The notes beneath the pieces are model-generated. The model was not told the origin of the DNA and did not search any database. It saw only the letters and a program-made list of their open reading frames with translations. From the NCBI GenBank assembly GCA_963717635.1, contig OY970347.1:186001-250000 (forward strand): a stretch of 64,000 nucleotides of DNA. The letters are read 5' to 3'. This DNA is from JALZKA01 sp963717635. Lineage in GTDB: Bacteria > Actinomycetota > Thermoleophilia > Solirubrobacterales > 70-9. The translations under genes were made by a program, and so were the position numbers. Of this stretch, positions 42,477 to 50,042 are shown piece after piece; position 1 is the stretch's first letter, and every line of letters starts with the position of its first letter.

Positions 42477-43789
42477 CCGGCGCCGGCCTGCGAGCCCGCT
42501 CCACCGCCCCCGCTTCGCTGCGAGCCCTGACCGTTGTTGCCCCCGCCGGCCCCGTTCGGCCGGTTCGCAGGCTGGTTCCCGCCCTCGACTGGCGCGGTCG
42601 GGACGGGCACCCGCGCGGCGCGCTCGAGGTTGTCCAGCAGGTCGACGGCGTCGTCGCGCGAGCGCAGGGCGTGCTCGGTGGCCTCGTCGCGGCGATCCTC
42701 CGGCAGCGACTCGACCCGGGTCGGCGACGAGAGCACCTCGTCGTAGAGCGAGATCTCGAGCGGCAGCTCGTAGGGCAGGCCGCGGAACAGGGCCAGCCGC
42801 CCGCCCTCGTCCGTCCCGAGGAAGTAGACCTGCCGGGCGCCGAAGACAGCGGCAACGCCAAGGCCTGCGAGGATCACGACCGCGGCCACCACCTTCAGCA
42901 CGGTGCGGGAGCGGCGGGGCGGCCGGTCCCGGCGCCCGGCAGGGACCGAGGCCGCGCCGCCCAGGCTGGCGCGGCTGCGCGCCGCCTCGGCCCGCACGCG
43001 CTCGCCGCTGAGCCCCGCACCGGCGGCGGCGGGCCCGACCAGGGTGGCGTCCGGCTCGGCCGCTTCGACCTCGGCGCCCGCTTCGAGCCGAAACGCGATC
43101 ACCGTGATGTTGTCGCGCCCGCCGGCCTCGTTCGCCTCAGCGACCAGCCGCTCAGTTGCCTCGTCGAGCGTCTTGGCCTCGATCAGGATCTCGCGAACGC
43201 GGTCCTCCTTGATCATCGTCGTCAGACCGTCCGAGCAGATCAGGTAGATGTCGCCGGGCCGGGCCGAGACGGTCGACGTGTCGACCTCGACCTCGGGCTC
43301 GGGGCCCAGGGCGCGGGTGATGATCGAGCGCTGCGGATGATCCTCCGCCTGCTCGTCGGTCAGCCGGCCCTGGCGGCGGAGCTCCTCGACCAGCGAGTGG
43401 TCGGACGTGAGCAGGGTCAGCTCGCCGTCGCGCAAGCGGTAGGCGCGACTGTCGCCGACGTGGCCGATCGCAACGTCGTCGCCGTCGACGAGCGCGGACG
43501 TGAGCGTCGTCCCCATCCCCGAGCGTGAGGCGTCGTGCTGGGCCAGCGAGTGGATCTGGCGGTTCGCGCCTTCGGCGATCGCTCGCAGGAACGCCTCGGC
43601 GGGCTCGGCGCCGCGCTCGGCGGGCTCGAACGCCTCGGCCGCCATCCGCGAAGCGACCTCGCCCGCCTGCGCGCCCCCCATGCCGTCCGCCACCGCGAAC
43701 AGCGGCGAGCGCGCGAAGTACGAGTCCTCGTTCGCGGTCCGCGACCGACCGGTGTCGGTCCGATACGACTGCTCTGCGACGCGTAGCAA
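42473..43789 (-). CDS. pstP: PP2C-family Ser/Thr phosphatase (PstP)
   Basis: A 438-residue membrane-anchored phosphatase. The PP2C domain (about 1-240) has the metal-binding motifs NEDSYFA, LFAVADGMGG, IGHVGDSRAYRL, ICSDGLTTMI and GGRDNITVIAF. One membrane helix (about 302-324, VLKVVAAVVILAGLGVAAVFG) is followed by a smaller external part and a Gly/Asn-rich tail. It reverses phosphorylation by the kinases of the operon. I chose the TTG at 43789: it follows GGAGG by eight bases and nearly overlaps the fhaB stop. The longer frame upstream lies inside fhaB. Confidence 0.92.
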   Translation of the reverse strand: MLRVAEQSYRTDTGRSRTANEDSYFARSPLFAVADGMGGAQAGEVASRMAAEAFEPAERGAEPAEAFLRAIAEGANRQIHSLAQHDASRSGMGTTLTSALVDGDDVAIGHVGDSRAYRLRDGELTLLTSDHSLVEELRRQGRLTDEQAEDHPQRSIITRALGPEPEVEVDTSTVSARPGDIYLICSDGLTTMIKEDRVREILIEAKTLDEATERLVAEANEAGGRDNITVIAFRLEAGAEVEAAEPDATLVGPAAAGAGLSGERVRAEAARSRASLGGAASVPAGRRDRPPRRSRTVLKVVAAVVILAGLGVAAVFGARQVYFLGTDEGGRLALFRGLPYELPLEISLYDEVLSSPTRVESLPEDRRDEATEHALRSRDDAVDLLDNLERAARVPVPTAPVEGGNQPANRPNGAGGGNNGQGSQRSGGGGAGSQAGAG

Positions 43790-43790
43790 G

Positions 43791-44276
43791 CTAAGGGCCT
43801 CCGGGCACGTCGAGCTCGAAGCGGAACTCGGTATCCCCGATCCGGATCTCGTCGAGATCGTTGAGGACAGCCTCTCCCTTGAGCTGGCCGCCATTGAGGA
43901 ACGTCCCGTTGGTCGAGTTCATGTCCTCAACGTAATAGGAGGGCCCGCGGGAGTAGACGCGGCAATGGATGCCGGAGGCGAAGCGATCCTCGATCCGCAC
44001 ATCGGCATCGGCGCCGCGCCCGATGCTGAGCCCGCCGAACAGGTCGAGTCGCTCGCCGGCGTCCAGCCCGCCGCCCTTGACGACCACCAGCCAGGCATCG
44101 GTGGAAGGGGCCCGGCCTCCCGGTCCGGCCGCCTGGTGGAAGCCGGTCGCCTCGGGCGCCGGCATTGCGGTCCGCTTCAGCTCCTTCATCGCGCTTCGGG
44201 CCACCCAGAGCAGGAACAGATAGAGCACGGCCAGGAAGCCGAACTTGAGCCCGACCGCGATCGGCTCGGTATCCAT
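43791..44276 (-). CDS. fhaB: Membrane-anchored FHA-domain protein (FhaB)
   Basis: A 161-residue protein with one N-terminal membrane helix (about 9-27, LKFGFLAVLYLFLLWVA) and a C-terminal FHA domain: LSIGRGADADVRIEDRFASGIHCRVY, then VEDMNSTNGTFLNG with the Ser-x-x-x-x-Asn phosphothreonine-binding pattern. FHA domains read phosphothreonine marks made by the nearby kinases. FhaB/FipA acts in septum or wall synthesis in mycobacteria. The ATG at 44276 is preferred to the adjacent TTG; AGG lies upstream. Confidence 0.9.
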   Translation of the reverse strand: MDTEPIAVGLKFGFLAVLYLFLLWVARSAMKELKRTAMPAPEATGFHQAAGPGGRAPSTDAWLVVVKGGGLDAGERLDLFGGLSIGRGADADVRIEDRFASGIHCRVYSRGPSYYVEDMNSTNGTFLNGGQLKGEAVLNDLDEIRIGDTEFRFELDVPGGP

Positions 44277-44300
44277 CAAATACCTACCGTTGCCACTCGG

Positions 44301-45116
44301 TCACGCTTCGATGTCAAACGTGAAGTAGGTCGTTCCGATCTGGATCTGATCGCCGGGCGTCAGCCGGGCCGAGTCGACCTGCCGGCCGTTGACCTTGACG
44401 CCGTTGGTGGATCCGAGATCGGCGATCTGCCAGTCCCCCGTCGAGTTGCGCTTGAGCTCGGCGTGCTTGCGCGAGACGTTCGGGTCGGCCAGGACGCAAT
44501 CCGCCTCCCGCGAGCGGCCGAGCACCGCGACCGGGCCGTCGAGGACGTACCGCCGGTCGTCGAGCGAGACGATCGCCTTGGTCTCGGTCAGATGCGCGGT
44601 GCGCTTCTGGGCGCCGCGCGCCGGCTTTTGCTCCTTCGGCGGCACCGAGTAGACCATCGTGTGCCCCTGCTCCCCCTGCTCCGGCGATTCCCCCTGGCGC
44701 TGCGCGGGCTTGACGAGCCGGGTTTGGATTCCGAATTCGCCGAGGCGCAGCCGCTCGTCGCTCTCGAGCTTGACCTCAGGCCGGGTGAGGAGCGCGTAGT
44801 CGTGGCGGCGGGCGTGTTCCAGCAGGTAGCCGGAGAGCTCCTGCTCCAGCGAGCGCTCGTAGCCTTCGAGGCGCTCGCGGTCCTCGGTCCCGAGCCATAC
44901 CGTGTACTGGTTCGGCACGTAGACCCGCGCGACCGAGGCCGTGCGGTGTGCGTCCATCTCCTTGGCCAGCTTGCGCGCGATCTCGACCGGCTGGACCTGC
45001 GAGGAGAAGGCGCGCGAGAACACCCCTTCGACGAGGTTCTCAATTCGTGCTTCGAGGTTCCGAAGGACGCTGATCGTGACTCTCCTTGGCTCGTGCGGCT
45101 GGGCGCGGGTACGCAC
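44301..45116 (-). CDS. fhaA: DUF3662/FHA-domain protein (FhaA)
   Basis: A protein with an N-terminal DUF3662 domain (NLEARIENLVEGVFSRAF, VQPVEIARKLAKEMDAHRT, VYVPNQYTVWL) and a C-terminal FHA domain (VAVLGRSREADCVLADPNVSRKHAEL, IADLGSTNGVKVNG). In mycobacteria FhaA binds the pseudokinase MviN and other phosphorylated wall factors. The start is uncertain. The only standard start is GTG at 45116, without a ribosome site. Homologues begin near 'SVLRNLE', and AAGGAG stands seven bases before an in-frame ATC at 45074, which would give a 257-residue protein of normal length. A -10-like TAGGAT lies at 45141-45146 on the minus strand. Confidence 0.9.
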   Translation of the reverse strand: MRTRAQPHEPRRVTISVLRNLEARIENLVEGVFSRAFSSQVQPVEIARKLAKEMDAHRTASVARVYVPNQYTVWLGTEDRERLEGYERSLEQELSGYLLEHARRHDYALLTRPEVKLESDERLRLGEFGIQTRLVKPAQRQGESPEQGEQGHTMVYSVPPKEQKPARGAQKRTAHLTETKAIVSLDDRRYVLDGPVAVLGRSREADCVLADPNVSRKHAELKRNSTGDWQIADLGSTNGVKVNGRQVDSARLTPGDQIQIGTTYFTFDIEA

Positions 45117-45161
45117 CCAGGACGGGCCGCGTGAGCGGGAATCCTAGAGGGATACCGGGTG

Positions 45162-46703
45162 CTAGCCGCCGCCGTGGAGCGCGGGCTGGGTGCTCGCGAG
45201 CGGTTGCGAGCGTGGGCGCTCTTCGCGCTGGCGGCGGGCAGCCTCGATCGCGACGGCGATGCCCGCTGCCGCGACGACCACGCTCGCGTTGCGGCCCTGG
45301 GCGCCATTGCCCACGGCCTCGAGCCCTGCCGCGAGCGCTGCGGACCAGATCATCGCCCCGATCAGGGCCAGCGCCGGGTGCGCACGAAGCAGCAGGCCGA
45401 GGACCACGGTCGCCGCGGCAAGGACCGCGACACCAAGTAATGCGGCCGGCTCGAGCATCGGAGTGAGCACCTCTCCCAGCGCGGCTCCGGCGGACGCTTC
45501 CCAGCCGTCGGGCGCCGGGCCCGCGATCCTCAGGCGGGCGCCGGCGTCGAAGCAGATCGCTCCCGCCAGGTAGGCGCTGAAGGCCAGCCCGCCCAGGATC
45601 GCCCGCTCCCGCGTGCGCTCGGCGAGCAGCGCGATCGCGGCCGGCGCCGCGGCCAGGGCGCCAATCGCGCCCAGCGGGATCGCCGCCAGCGGCAGCACCG
45701 CGAGCAACGGGTTCGAGACCAGGAACAGCGCCGGAAGCAACAGGGCCATCGCCACGAGCGCTGCGCCGGGCACGCCCGCGGGCCCCGCGAGGGCGGCCAG
45801 GGCCACGCCCGCTCCAACCAGGGCTGCGACGCGCGGCATCGAGCGCCTTGGAATCGGCAGCTCGACGCCGTCGGGCGCCGGCACTGCGCATTCGTCGTCG
45901 AGCTCCAGGGCGGTTCGGTCGAGAACGCGATGCAGGCGGTCCAGCGAAGGCCGGTTGCGCGGATCGGCGTCGAGACAGGCGTCGATCTGGCTCACCAGGG
46001 GCTCGGGCAGGTCAGGGCGAAGCTCGGCCAGCGACGGAGCCGGCTGACCGATCTGGCGCGCGGTCTGGGCCGGGGTACGGCGGGCGACCGGGTTCTCGCC
46101 GGCCCAGGCCTCGTACAGGGTCAACCCCAGCGAGTAGACGTCCGCCTCGGGACCCGCGTACTCGCCCTCGGCCTGCTCGGGCGCCATGTAGGCCAGCGTT
46201 CCGATCACCTCGCCGGTGGCGGTCAGCGACGGCGCGCCCGCGACGGCCGCGATCCCGAAGTCCATCAGCTTCGCGCGCCGGCCGCCGGCGTCGAACGGGC
46301 GAACGATCGCGTTCTGAGGCTTGATGTCCCGGTGGACGACGCCGCGGCCGTGGGCGTGAGCAAGTGCGTCACAGAGGTCGGCTCCGATCGCCGCCACGTC
46401 GCGATCCGAAATCGCGCCGTCGCGCGAGGCGCGGTCGAGCGTGTCGCCCTCGACCAGTTCGCTGACGAGGAGGGCGTGGCCGTCCCGCTCCCCGAGCTCA
46501 TAGAGCGTGACGATCGCCGGGTGGTTCAGCCTGGCCGCCGCCTGGGCCTCGCGCAGGACGCGCTCGGCGCCGGCGCGCTCGATCTCCTTGACGGCGACGC
46601 GGCGTTGCAGGCGCTCGTCGAACGCGCGATAGACCGTGCCCATGCCGCCGGAGCCGATCCGCTCCTCGATCCGGAACCGCCCCATCACCAGTTCGTTCGA
46701 CAC
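45162..46703 (-). CDS. Ser/Thr protein kinase with multi-helix membrane C-terminus
   Basis: A 513-residue kinase. The N-terminal Hanks domain (about 8-260) has IGSGGMGTVY (16-25), K39, H124-R125-D126-IKPQN, D148-FG and GTLAYMAPEQAEGEY. Instead of a single helix and sensor domain, the last 200 residues form seven or eight hydrophobic helices (from VAALVGAGVALAALAGPAG on), ending in a basic tail. It resembles PknA in position but not in architecture. The GTG at 46703 gives MSNELVMGRFRI. The same frame stays open to 48218, but that extension runs antisense to two other genes. It heads the fha-rodA-pbpA-pknB-ddl operon with 45 bases before fhaA. Confidence 0.88.
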   Translation of the reverse strand: MSNELVMGRFRIEERIGSGGMGTVYRAFDERLQRRVAVKEIERAGAERVLREAQAAARLNHPAIVTLYELGERDGHALLVSELVEGDTLDRASRDGAISDRDVAAIGADLCDALAHAHGRGVVHRDIKPQNAIVRPFDAGGRRAKLMDFGIAAVAGAPSLTATGEVIGTLAYMAPEQAEGEYAGPEADVYSLGLTLYEAWAGENPVARRTPAQTARQIGQPAPSLAELRPDLPEPLVSQIDACLDADPRNRPSLDRLHRVLDRTALELDDECAVPAPDGVELPIPRRSMPRVAALVGAGVALAALAGPAGVPGAALVAMALLLPALFLVSNPLLAVLPLAAIPLGAIGALAAAPAAIALLAERTRERAILGGLAFSAYLAGAICFDAGARLRIAGPAPDGWEASAGAALGEVLTPMLEPAALLGVAVLAAATVVLGLLLRAHPALALIGAMIWSAALAAGLEAVGNGAQGRNASVVVAAAGIAVAIEAARRQREERPRSQPLASTQPALHGGG

Positions 46704-46759
46704 TCCATACCCGCGTTCGCCATGACCAGCGGGATTCCTGCCCCTGCGACCGGACCTCC

Positions 46760-46768
46760 AGTAATACT
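46760..46768. promoter_or_regulatory. Near-palindromic -10 region, possibly bidirectional
   Basis: AGTAATACT reads AGTATTACT on the other strand, so a TAATAC-like -10 box (46762-46767) faces the plus-strand gene at 46782 and a TATTAC-like one faces the kinase starting at 46703. This would let one site serve both divergent transcripts. Confidence 0.35.
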
Positions 46769-46781
46769 TGCCCTCCCCCGA

Positions 46782-47879
46782 GTGGAATTCTCCGACGCCG
46801 ACGATCCCTTCGCACCGCCCCGGCGCCGCCGGCCGGCATCCGGCCGCACCCGCCGCACCTCGCCCCCACCCCCCAAGCAGCCGGCGGGCGACCTGATCAA
46901 GCGCCGGATGATCGCGCTGGCGATCGGATCCGGGGTCGTGGTGCTCCTGCTGTTCGCGATTCGCGGCTGTCTCGACGCCCGCAAGGAGCGCAACTTCGAG
47001 AACTACCTGCGCGATCTCTCCGCGATGGTCACCACGTCGAACCAGCTCTCGTCCGAGTTCTTCAACCGGCTTCAGGATCCAGGCGATGCCTCGAAGATCG
47101 AGTTCCAGGACCAGCTCGGCTCCAGCCGCGGCACCGGCGAGGACCTCCTGAAGAGAGCCGAGGGCCTCGACGCGCCCGACGAGCTGGCCGAGGCGCAGGA
47201 GGACCTGGTGCTGGCATTCGAGCTCCGGCGCGACGGGCTGAACAGCATCGTCGAGCAGATCCCGATCGCGCTGGGCAATGAGGACCGCGACGACGCGTTC
47301 ACCCAGATCGCATTGGACATGCGCCAGTTCCTCGCCAGCGACGTTCTCTACGCCCGCGCGAGGGCCGGGATCGAGGAGACCCTGAACGACGAGGACCTGC
47401 CCGGCGAGGTCCCGGCGAGCACCTTCCTGACCGACACGGACCGCTGGCTCAACCGGCTCCAGCTCGCGGTCGCGCTGTCCCAGGTGGCCGGCTCGACCGG
47501 TGCGGCCGGAGGCGTCGACCGAGGCACCGAGCTTTCGTCGGTCGTCCTGAGGCCCGGCAACGTGCCGCTCGCGATCGACACCCCCAACACCCTGGGCCAG
47601 ACTCCGAACGAGCTCGAGATCGCGGTCCTGAACGGTGGCACCGTCGACGAGACGGACGTCCTCGTCAGCTACGAGCTGCTGGGCAGCACCGAGCCGGTCC
47701 AGGGCGAGACGACGATTCCGCGGATCAGGGCGGCCGAGACCGAGTCGGCGGTCGTCGCGATCGACGGCGAGATCCCGGCCGACGAGGCGCTGACCCTGAC
47801 GGTCACGGTGTTCCCGGTTCCGGGCGAGTCGATCATCGACAACAACGAGCTGAGCTACCAGGTCGTGTTCGAAGGCTGA
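46782..47879 (+). CDS. Membrane-anchored protein of unknown function
   Basis: A 365-residue protein. The N-terminus is acidic then Arg/Pro-rich (PPRRRRPASGR, SPPPPKQ); one membrane helix follows (about 45-62, IALAIGSGVVVLLLFAI) and then a long, mostly helical external region (about 65-250). The C-terminal beta domain (about 270-365) resembles a CARDB/Ig-like fold: NELEIAVLNGGTVDETDVLVSYEL, IIDNNELSYQVVF. I do not recognise the helical part. The GTG at 46782 is preferred because the -10-like box lies between it and the in-frame ATG at 46722, which would add an unlikely 20-residue extension. It is divergent from the kinase, so it may serve the same envelope system. Confidence 0.72.
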   Translation: MEFSDADDPFAPPRRRRPASGRTRRTSPPPPKQPAGDLIKRRMIALAIGSGVVVLLLFAIRGCLDARKERNFENYLRDLSAMVTTSNQLSSEFFNRLQDPGDASKIEFQDQLGSSRGTGEDLLKRAEGLDAPDELAEAQEDLVLAFELRRDGLNSIVEQIPIALGNEDRDDAFTQIALDMRQFLASDVLYARARAGIEETLNDEDLPGEVPASTFLTDTDRWLNRLQLAVALSQVAGSTGAAGGVDRGTELSSVVLRPGNVPLAIDTPNTLGQTPNELEIAVLNGGTVDETDVLVSYELLGSTEPVQGETTIPRIRAAETESAVVAIDGEIPADEALTLTVTVFPVPGESIIDNNELSYQVVFEG

Positions 47880-47893
47880 GGACGGCCGTCCGG

Positions 47894-47899
47894 TAGCTT
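47894..47899 (+). promoter_or_regulatory. -10 box before pheA
   Basis: TAGCTT lies eight bases before the pheA ATG at 47908, in a 28-base gap, matching the leaderless spacing. Confidence 0.35.
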
Positions 47900-47907
47900 C
47901 GGCGCCG

Positions 47908-48765
47908 ATGCCGCCGCTTCGCGTCGCCTTCCTCGGGCCGGCCGGGACGTTCTCGGAGGACGCCCTGCGCGCTGCGACTGCGGGCGCCGAGATCGAGGCC
48001 GTGCCCACAACCACGGTCCACGACGCGATCGTCGCGGTCGCCGACGGCGAAGCGGATCGGGCGCTGGTGCCGTTCGAGAACGCGATCGAGGGTTCTGTGC
48101 GTCCAACTCTGGACGCCCTTGCCTTCGAGGCCCTCGCGGTCACGATCGCGGGCGAGCACGACCATCCGATTCGCCACGCCCTGATCGCGCGCAAGGAGAT
48201 CGACCTCGGCGCGATCACGGAGGTCGTGAGCCATCCGCAGCCCGCCGCTCAGTGCGCTCGGTTCCTGCGCGAGGAGCTGCCGGAGACAACTGTGCGAAAC
48301 GCCGACAGCACCGCCGACGCCGTGCGCGAGGTGAGCGCCGCGGACCGACCCTGGGCCGCGCTGGGGGCCGCGTCGGCCGCCGAGATCTACGACTGTGTGG
48401 TGATCCGCGACGGAGTCGAGGACGAGCACGACAACGTCACGCGGTTCGTCTGGATCGCGCCCGAGGGCGTTCGCGCCGACGGCAACGGGGCCTGGCGCAC
48501 GACGCTGATCTTCTCCGAGCTGGGCGACGACCATCCCGGCGCCCTGGTCGAGGCGCTCACCGAGTTCTCCGACCGGCAGGTCAACCTGGTGCGGATCGAG
48601 TCACGGCCGCTGCGCCAGGGGCTCGGCCGCTACATGTTCTTCATCGACCTCGACGGCGCCGTCGGCGACCCGGCCGTCGACGGGGCGATCGCCGCGCTCC
48701 GCAACAAGGCGGAGAACGTTCGGGTGCTCGGCAGCTACCCGATTTCACCGGACCGGCTCCCCTGA
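47908..48765 (+). CDS. pheA: Prephenate dehydratase
   Basis: A 285-residue enzyme that makes phenylpyruvate from prephenate for phenylalanine synthesis. The catalytic half has FLGPAGTFSEDALR, LVPFENAIEGSV, VVSHPQPAAQCARFL and NADSTADAVREV. The C-terminal ACT domain (about 200-275) has TTLIFSELGDDHPGALVEAL and the phenylalanine-binding IESRPLRQGLGRYMFFIDLDG, a block just over 20 residues. It is the stand-alone form without chorismate mutase, which is usual in Actinobacteria. No aromatic-pathway genes lie next to it. Confidence 0.94.
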   Translation: MPPLRVAFLGPAGTFSEDALRAATAGAEIEAVPTTTVHDAIVAVADGEADRALVPFENAIEGSVRPTLDALAFEALAVTIAGEHDHPIRHALIARKEIDLGAITEVVSHPQPAAQCARFLREELPETTVRNADSTADAVREVSAADRPWAALGAASAAEIYDCVVIRDGVEDEHDNVTRFVWIAPEGVRADGNGAWRTTLIFSELGDDHPGALVEALTEFSDRQVNLVRIESRPLRQGLGRYMFFIDLDGAVGDPAVDGAIAALRNKAENVRVLGSYPISPDRLP

Positions 48766-48771
48766 GGCTTA

Positions 48772-48820
48772 GAGACTCTTCGCTACCACTCGGGCAAAGT
48801 CGCCTTCGCGACTCTGTCTC
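48772..48820 (+). repeat. Nested inverted repeat between pheA and the HNH gene
   Basis: AGTCGC (48798-48803) and GCGACT (48808-48813) form a perfect 6-base-pair hairpin with loop CTTC. An outer GAGAC (48772-48776) and GTCTC (48816-48820) could close a larger stem. It might terminate pheA transcription or belong to the leader of the next gene. There is no T run. Confidence 0.4.
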
Positions 48821-48824
48821 TCAT

Positions 48825-48830
48825 TAGAAT
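48825..48830 (+). promoter_or_regulatory. -10 box before the HNH endonuclease gene
   Basis: TAGAAT lies ten bases before the ATG at 48841. It is a good -10 match and is again almost leaderless. Confidence 0.45.
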
Positions 48831-48840
48831 CCCTGGCCGC

Positions 48841-49404
48841 ATGAGCAACGTGATCTCACTCGCCAATCGCATGCACGGCGGGCGAACTCACGCCCGGCCC
48901 CGCGGACGGGTCCTCGTGCTGAACGCCAGCTACGAGCCGATCAACGTCTGCACGATGCGCCGGGCGACCGTGCTGGTGCTGAAGGAGCGCGCCGAGATTC
49001 TCGAGCACGGTGAGGGAGCGCTTCACTCCGAGCGGCTCGTCATCGAGGCACCCTGCGTGATCCGCCTGGTGCGCTACGTCCGGGTGCCGCGGGACGTCCA
49101 TCGCCGGAAGATCACCCGCAAGGCCGTCCTCGCCCGTGACGCCTACACCTGTCAGTACTGCGGCCGCGAGTCGCACGGTTTGACCGTGGACCACGTGATT
49201 CCCCGCAGCCGCGGCGGGACGTCCGCATGGGACAACATCGTCGCCGCCTGCGCCCCGTGCAACCGGCGCAAGGGCAACAAGCTGCCGACCGAGGCGTCGA
49301 TGCCGCTCCGCGCCCGCCCGAAGGCCCCAGGGCCCACCGTCTTCATCCGGATCGCCAGCCCGCGCGTCCCGAGCGCGTGGGAGCAGTACCTGCTGGCCGC
49401 GTAG
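48841..49404 (+). CDS. HNH endonuclease domain protein
   Basis: A 187-residue protein of the small actinobacterial HNH group. The N-terminal half (RVLVLNASYEPINVCTMRRA) is conserved in this group. The nuclease core is at about 100-145: zinc-type pairs C104-x2-C107 and C137-x2-C140, with H118 in TVDHVIPRSRGG and N132 in WDNIVAACAPCN. Such proteins are chromosomal housekeeping-like genes of unknown role rather than restriction enzymes: no methylase or phage gene is nearby. It stands alone with its own promoter-like box. Confidence 0.88.
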   Translation: MSNVISLANRMHGGRTHARPRGRVLVLNASYEPINVCTMRRATVLVLKERAEILEHGEGALHSERLVIEAPCVIRLVRYVRVPRDVHRRKITRKAVLARDAYTCQYCGRESHGLTVDHVIPRSRGGTSAWDNIVAACAPCNRRKGNKLPTEASMPLRARPKAPGPTVFIRIASPRVPSAWEQYLLAA

Positions 49405-49424
49405 CGGCGCTCCCGGCGTCGCGA

Positions 49425-49430
49425 GATACT
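49425..49430 (+). promoter_or_regulatory. -10 box before the third SnoaL-like gene
   Basis: GATACT lies eight bases before the ATG at 49439, matching the leaderless spacing seen elsewhere in the window. Confidence 0.4.
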
Positions 49431-49438
49431 GCGCCTGC

Positions 49439-49840
49439 ATGTCGCAGGAGACGCTGAAGCTTGCCCGCGAGGTCATGGACGCCCTCTCACAGGGCGATTT
49501 CGATCGGCTGGTCGCTCTGACCGATCCTGAAGTCGAGTGGCACTCGTTCTTTGCCGAGCTTGGCGAGGAAGGCGTATATCGGGGCATTGACGGGATGCGT
49601 CGCTATGTGGACGATCTCGCCGATGCATGGGAGATCGTGCGGGCCGATGTGGACGACGGGGTCGGGGTCGGCGAGGTCGCCGTGCTCGTCGGTCGTATTC
49701 ACTACCGAGGGAAGGGCAGCGGGGCCGAAGACGAGACCGCCGCCGGGTGGATGTTGAAGTTCCGCCAGGGGAAGGTCATCCGTTTCCGGGCATTCAGAGA
49801 ACCCGAGCAGGCCCTCGAAGCCGCCGGGCTGCGGGAATAG
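49439..49840 (+). CDS. SnoaL-like (NTF2-fold) protein
   Basis: A 133-residue SnoaL-like protein: SQETLKLAREVMDALSQGDFDRLV at the start (a helix just over 20 residues), VEWHSFFAELGEEGVYRGIDG, then VAVLVGRIHYRGKGSG and MLKFRQGKVIRFRAF. It is closer in pattern to the gene at 5652 than to most family members I know, which suggests paralogy. The substrate is unknown. It ends four bases before a strong terminator hairpin and faces gyrA. Confidence 0.85.
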   Translation: MSQETLKLAREVMDALSQGDFDRLVALTDPEVEWHSFFAELGEEGVYRGIDGMRRYVDDLADAWEIVRADVDDGVGVGEVAVLVGRIHYRGKGSGAEDETAAGWMLKFRQGKVIRFRAFREPEQALEAAGLRE

Positions 49841-49843
49841 CAA

Positions 49844-49865
49844 GGGGCCGCCCGAAGGCGGCCCC
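49844..49865. terminator. Strong GC hairpin terminator, usable on both strands
   Basis: GGGGCCGCC (49844-49852), loop CGAA, GGCGGCCCC (49857-49865): a perfect 9-base-pair stem with a stable tetraloop, four bases after the SnoaL-like stop. On the minus strand it is followed by TTGCTATT, a weak T-rich tail, so it could also end the structured minus-strand element that begins downstream of gyrA. Confidence 0.75.
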
Positions 49866-49982
49866 TCACGACTGCTTGTGCGATTCACGACGGGCCGAGA
49901 TTGGCAGCGGGTGGGACAACCTCCCGCCTCTCAGCTCGCCGGTGCCTGGTGTGGATTTCGCCAGGCGGCCCGCACTGCCGAC

Positions 49983-50018
49983 CTAACGCTCCGGCACCTC
50001 CAGAGTCCCGTAAAGCAT
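49983..50018 (-). CDS. Possible 11-residue micro-ORF after the extended SD element
   Basis: An ATG at 50018 opens a frame of eleven codons (MLYGTLEVPER) ending at TAG 49983-49985. The AGGAGG core lies 14 bases upstream, farther than ideal; an in-frame ATT eight bases after AGGAGG is another possible start. The frame overlaps the second hairpin of the structured element, so translating ribosomes would change its folding. The reading frame alone is weak evidence. Confidence 0.2.
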   Translation of the reverse strand: MLYGTLEVPER

Positions 50019-50026
50019 TGGAATTA

Positions 50027-50042
50027 GGACCACCTCCTTTCT
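50027..50042 (-). promoter_or_regulatory. Extended Shine-Dalgarno element (16-base anti-16S match)
   Basis: The minus strand reads AGAAAGGAGGTGGTCC. The 3' end of bacterial 16S rRNA is GGAUCACCUCCUUUCU, whose exact complement is AGAAAGGAGGTGATCC, so all 16 positions can pair, one of them as G-U. Normal ribosome sites in this window match over four to six bases. Confidence 0.6.

Noticed and set aside
46704..48218. Upstream extension of the kinase frame to 1018 codons
   Set aside because: The extension is antisense to the membrane protein and pheA genes and is not protein-like; the kinase domain begins right at 46703.
49981..49989. Integron attC-like core (GCGTTAGGT on the minus strand)
   Set aside because: No matching partner core (RYYYAAC) at the right distance and no cassette gene or integrase nearby; a chance match.
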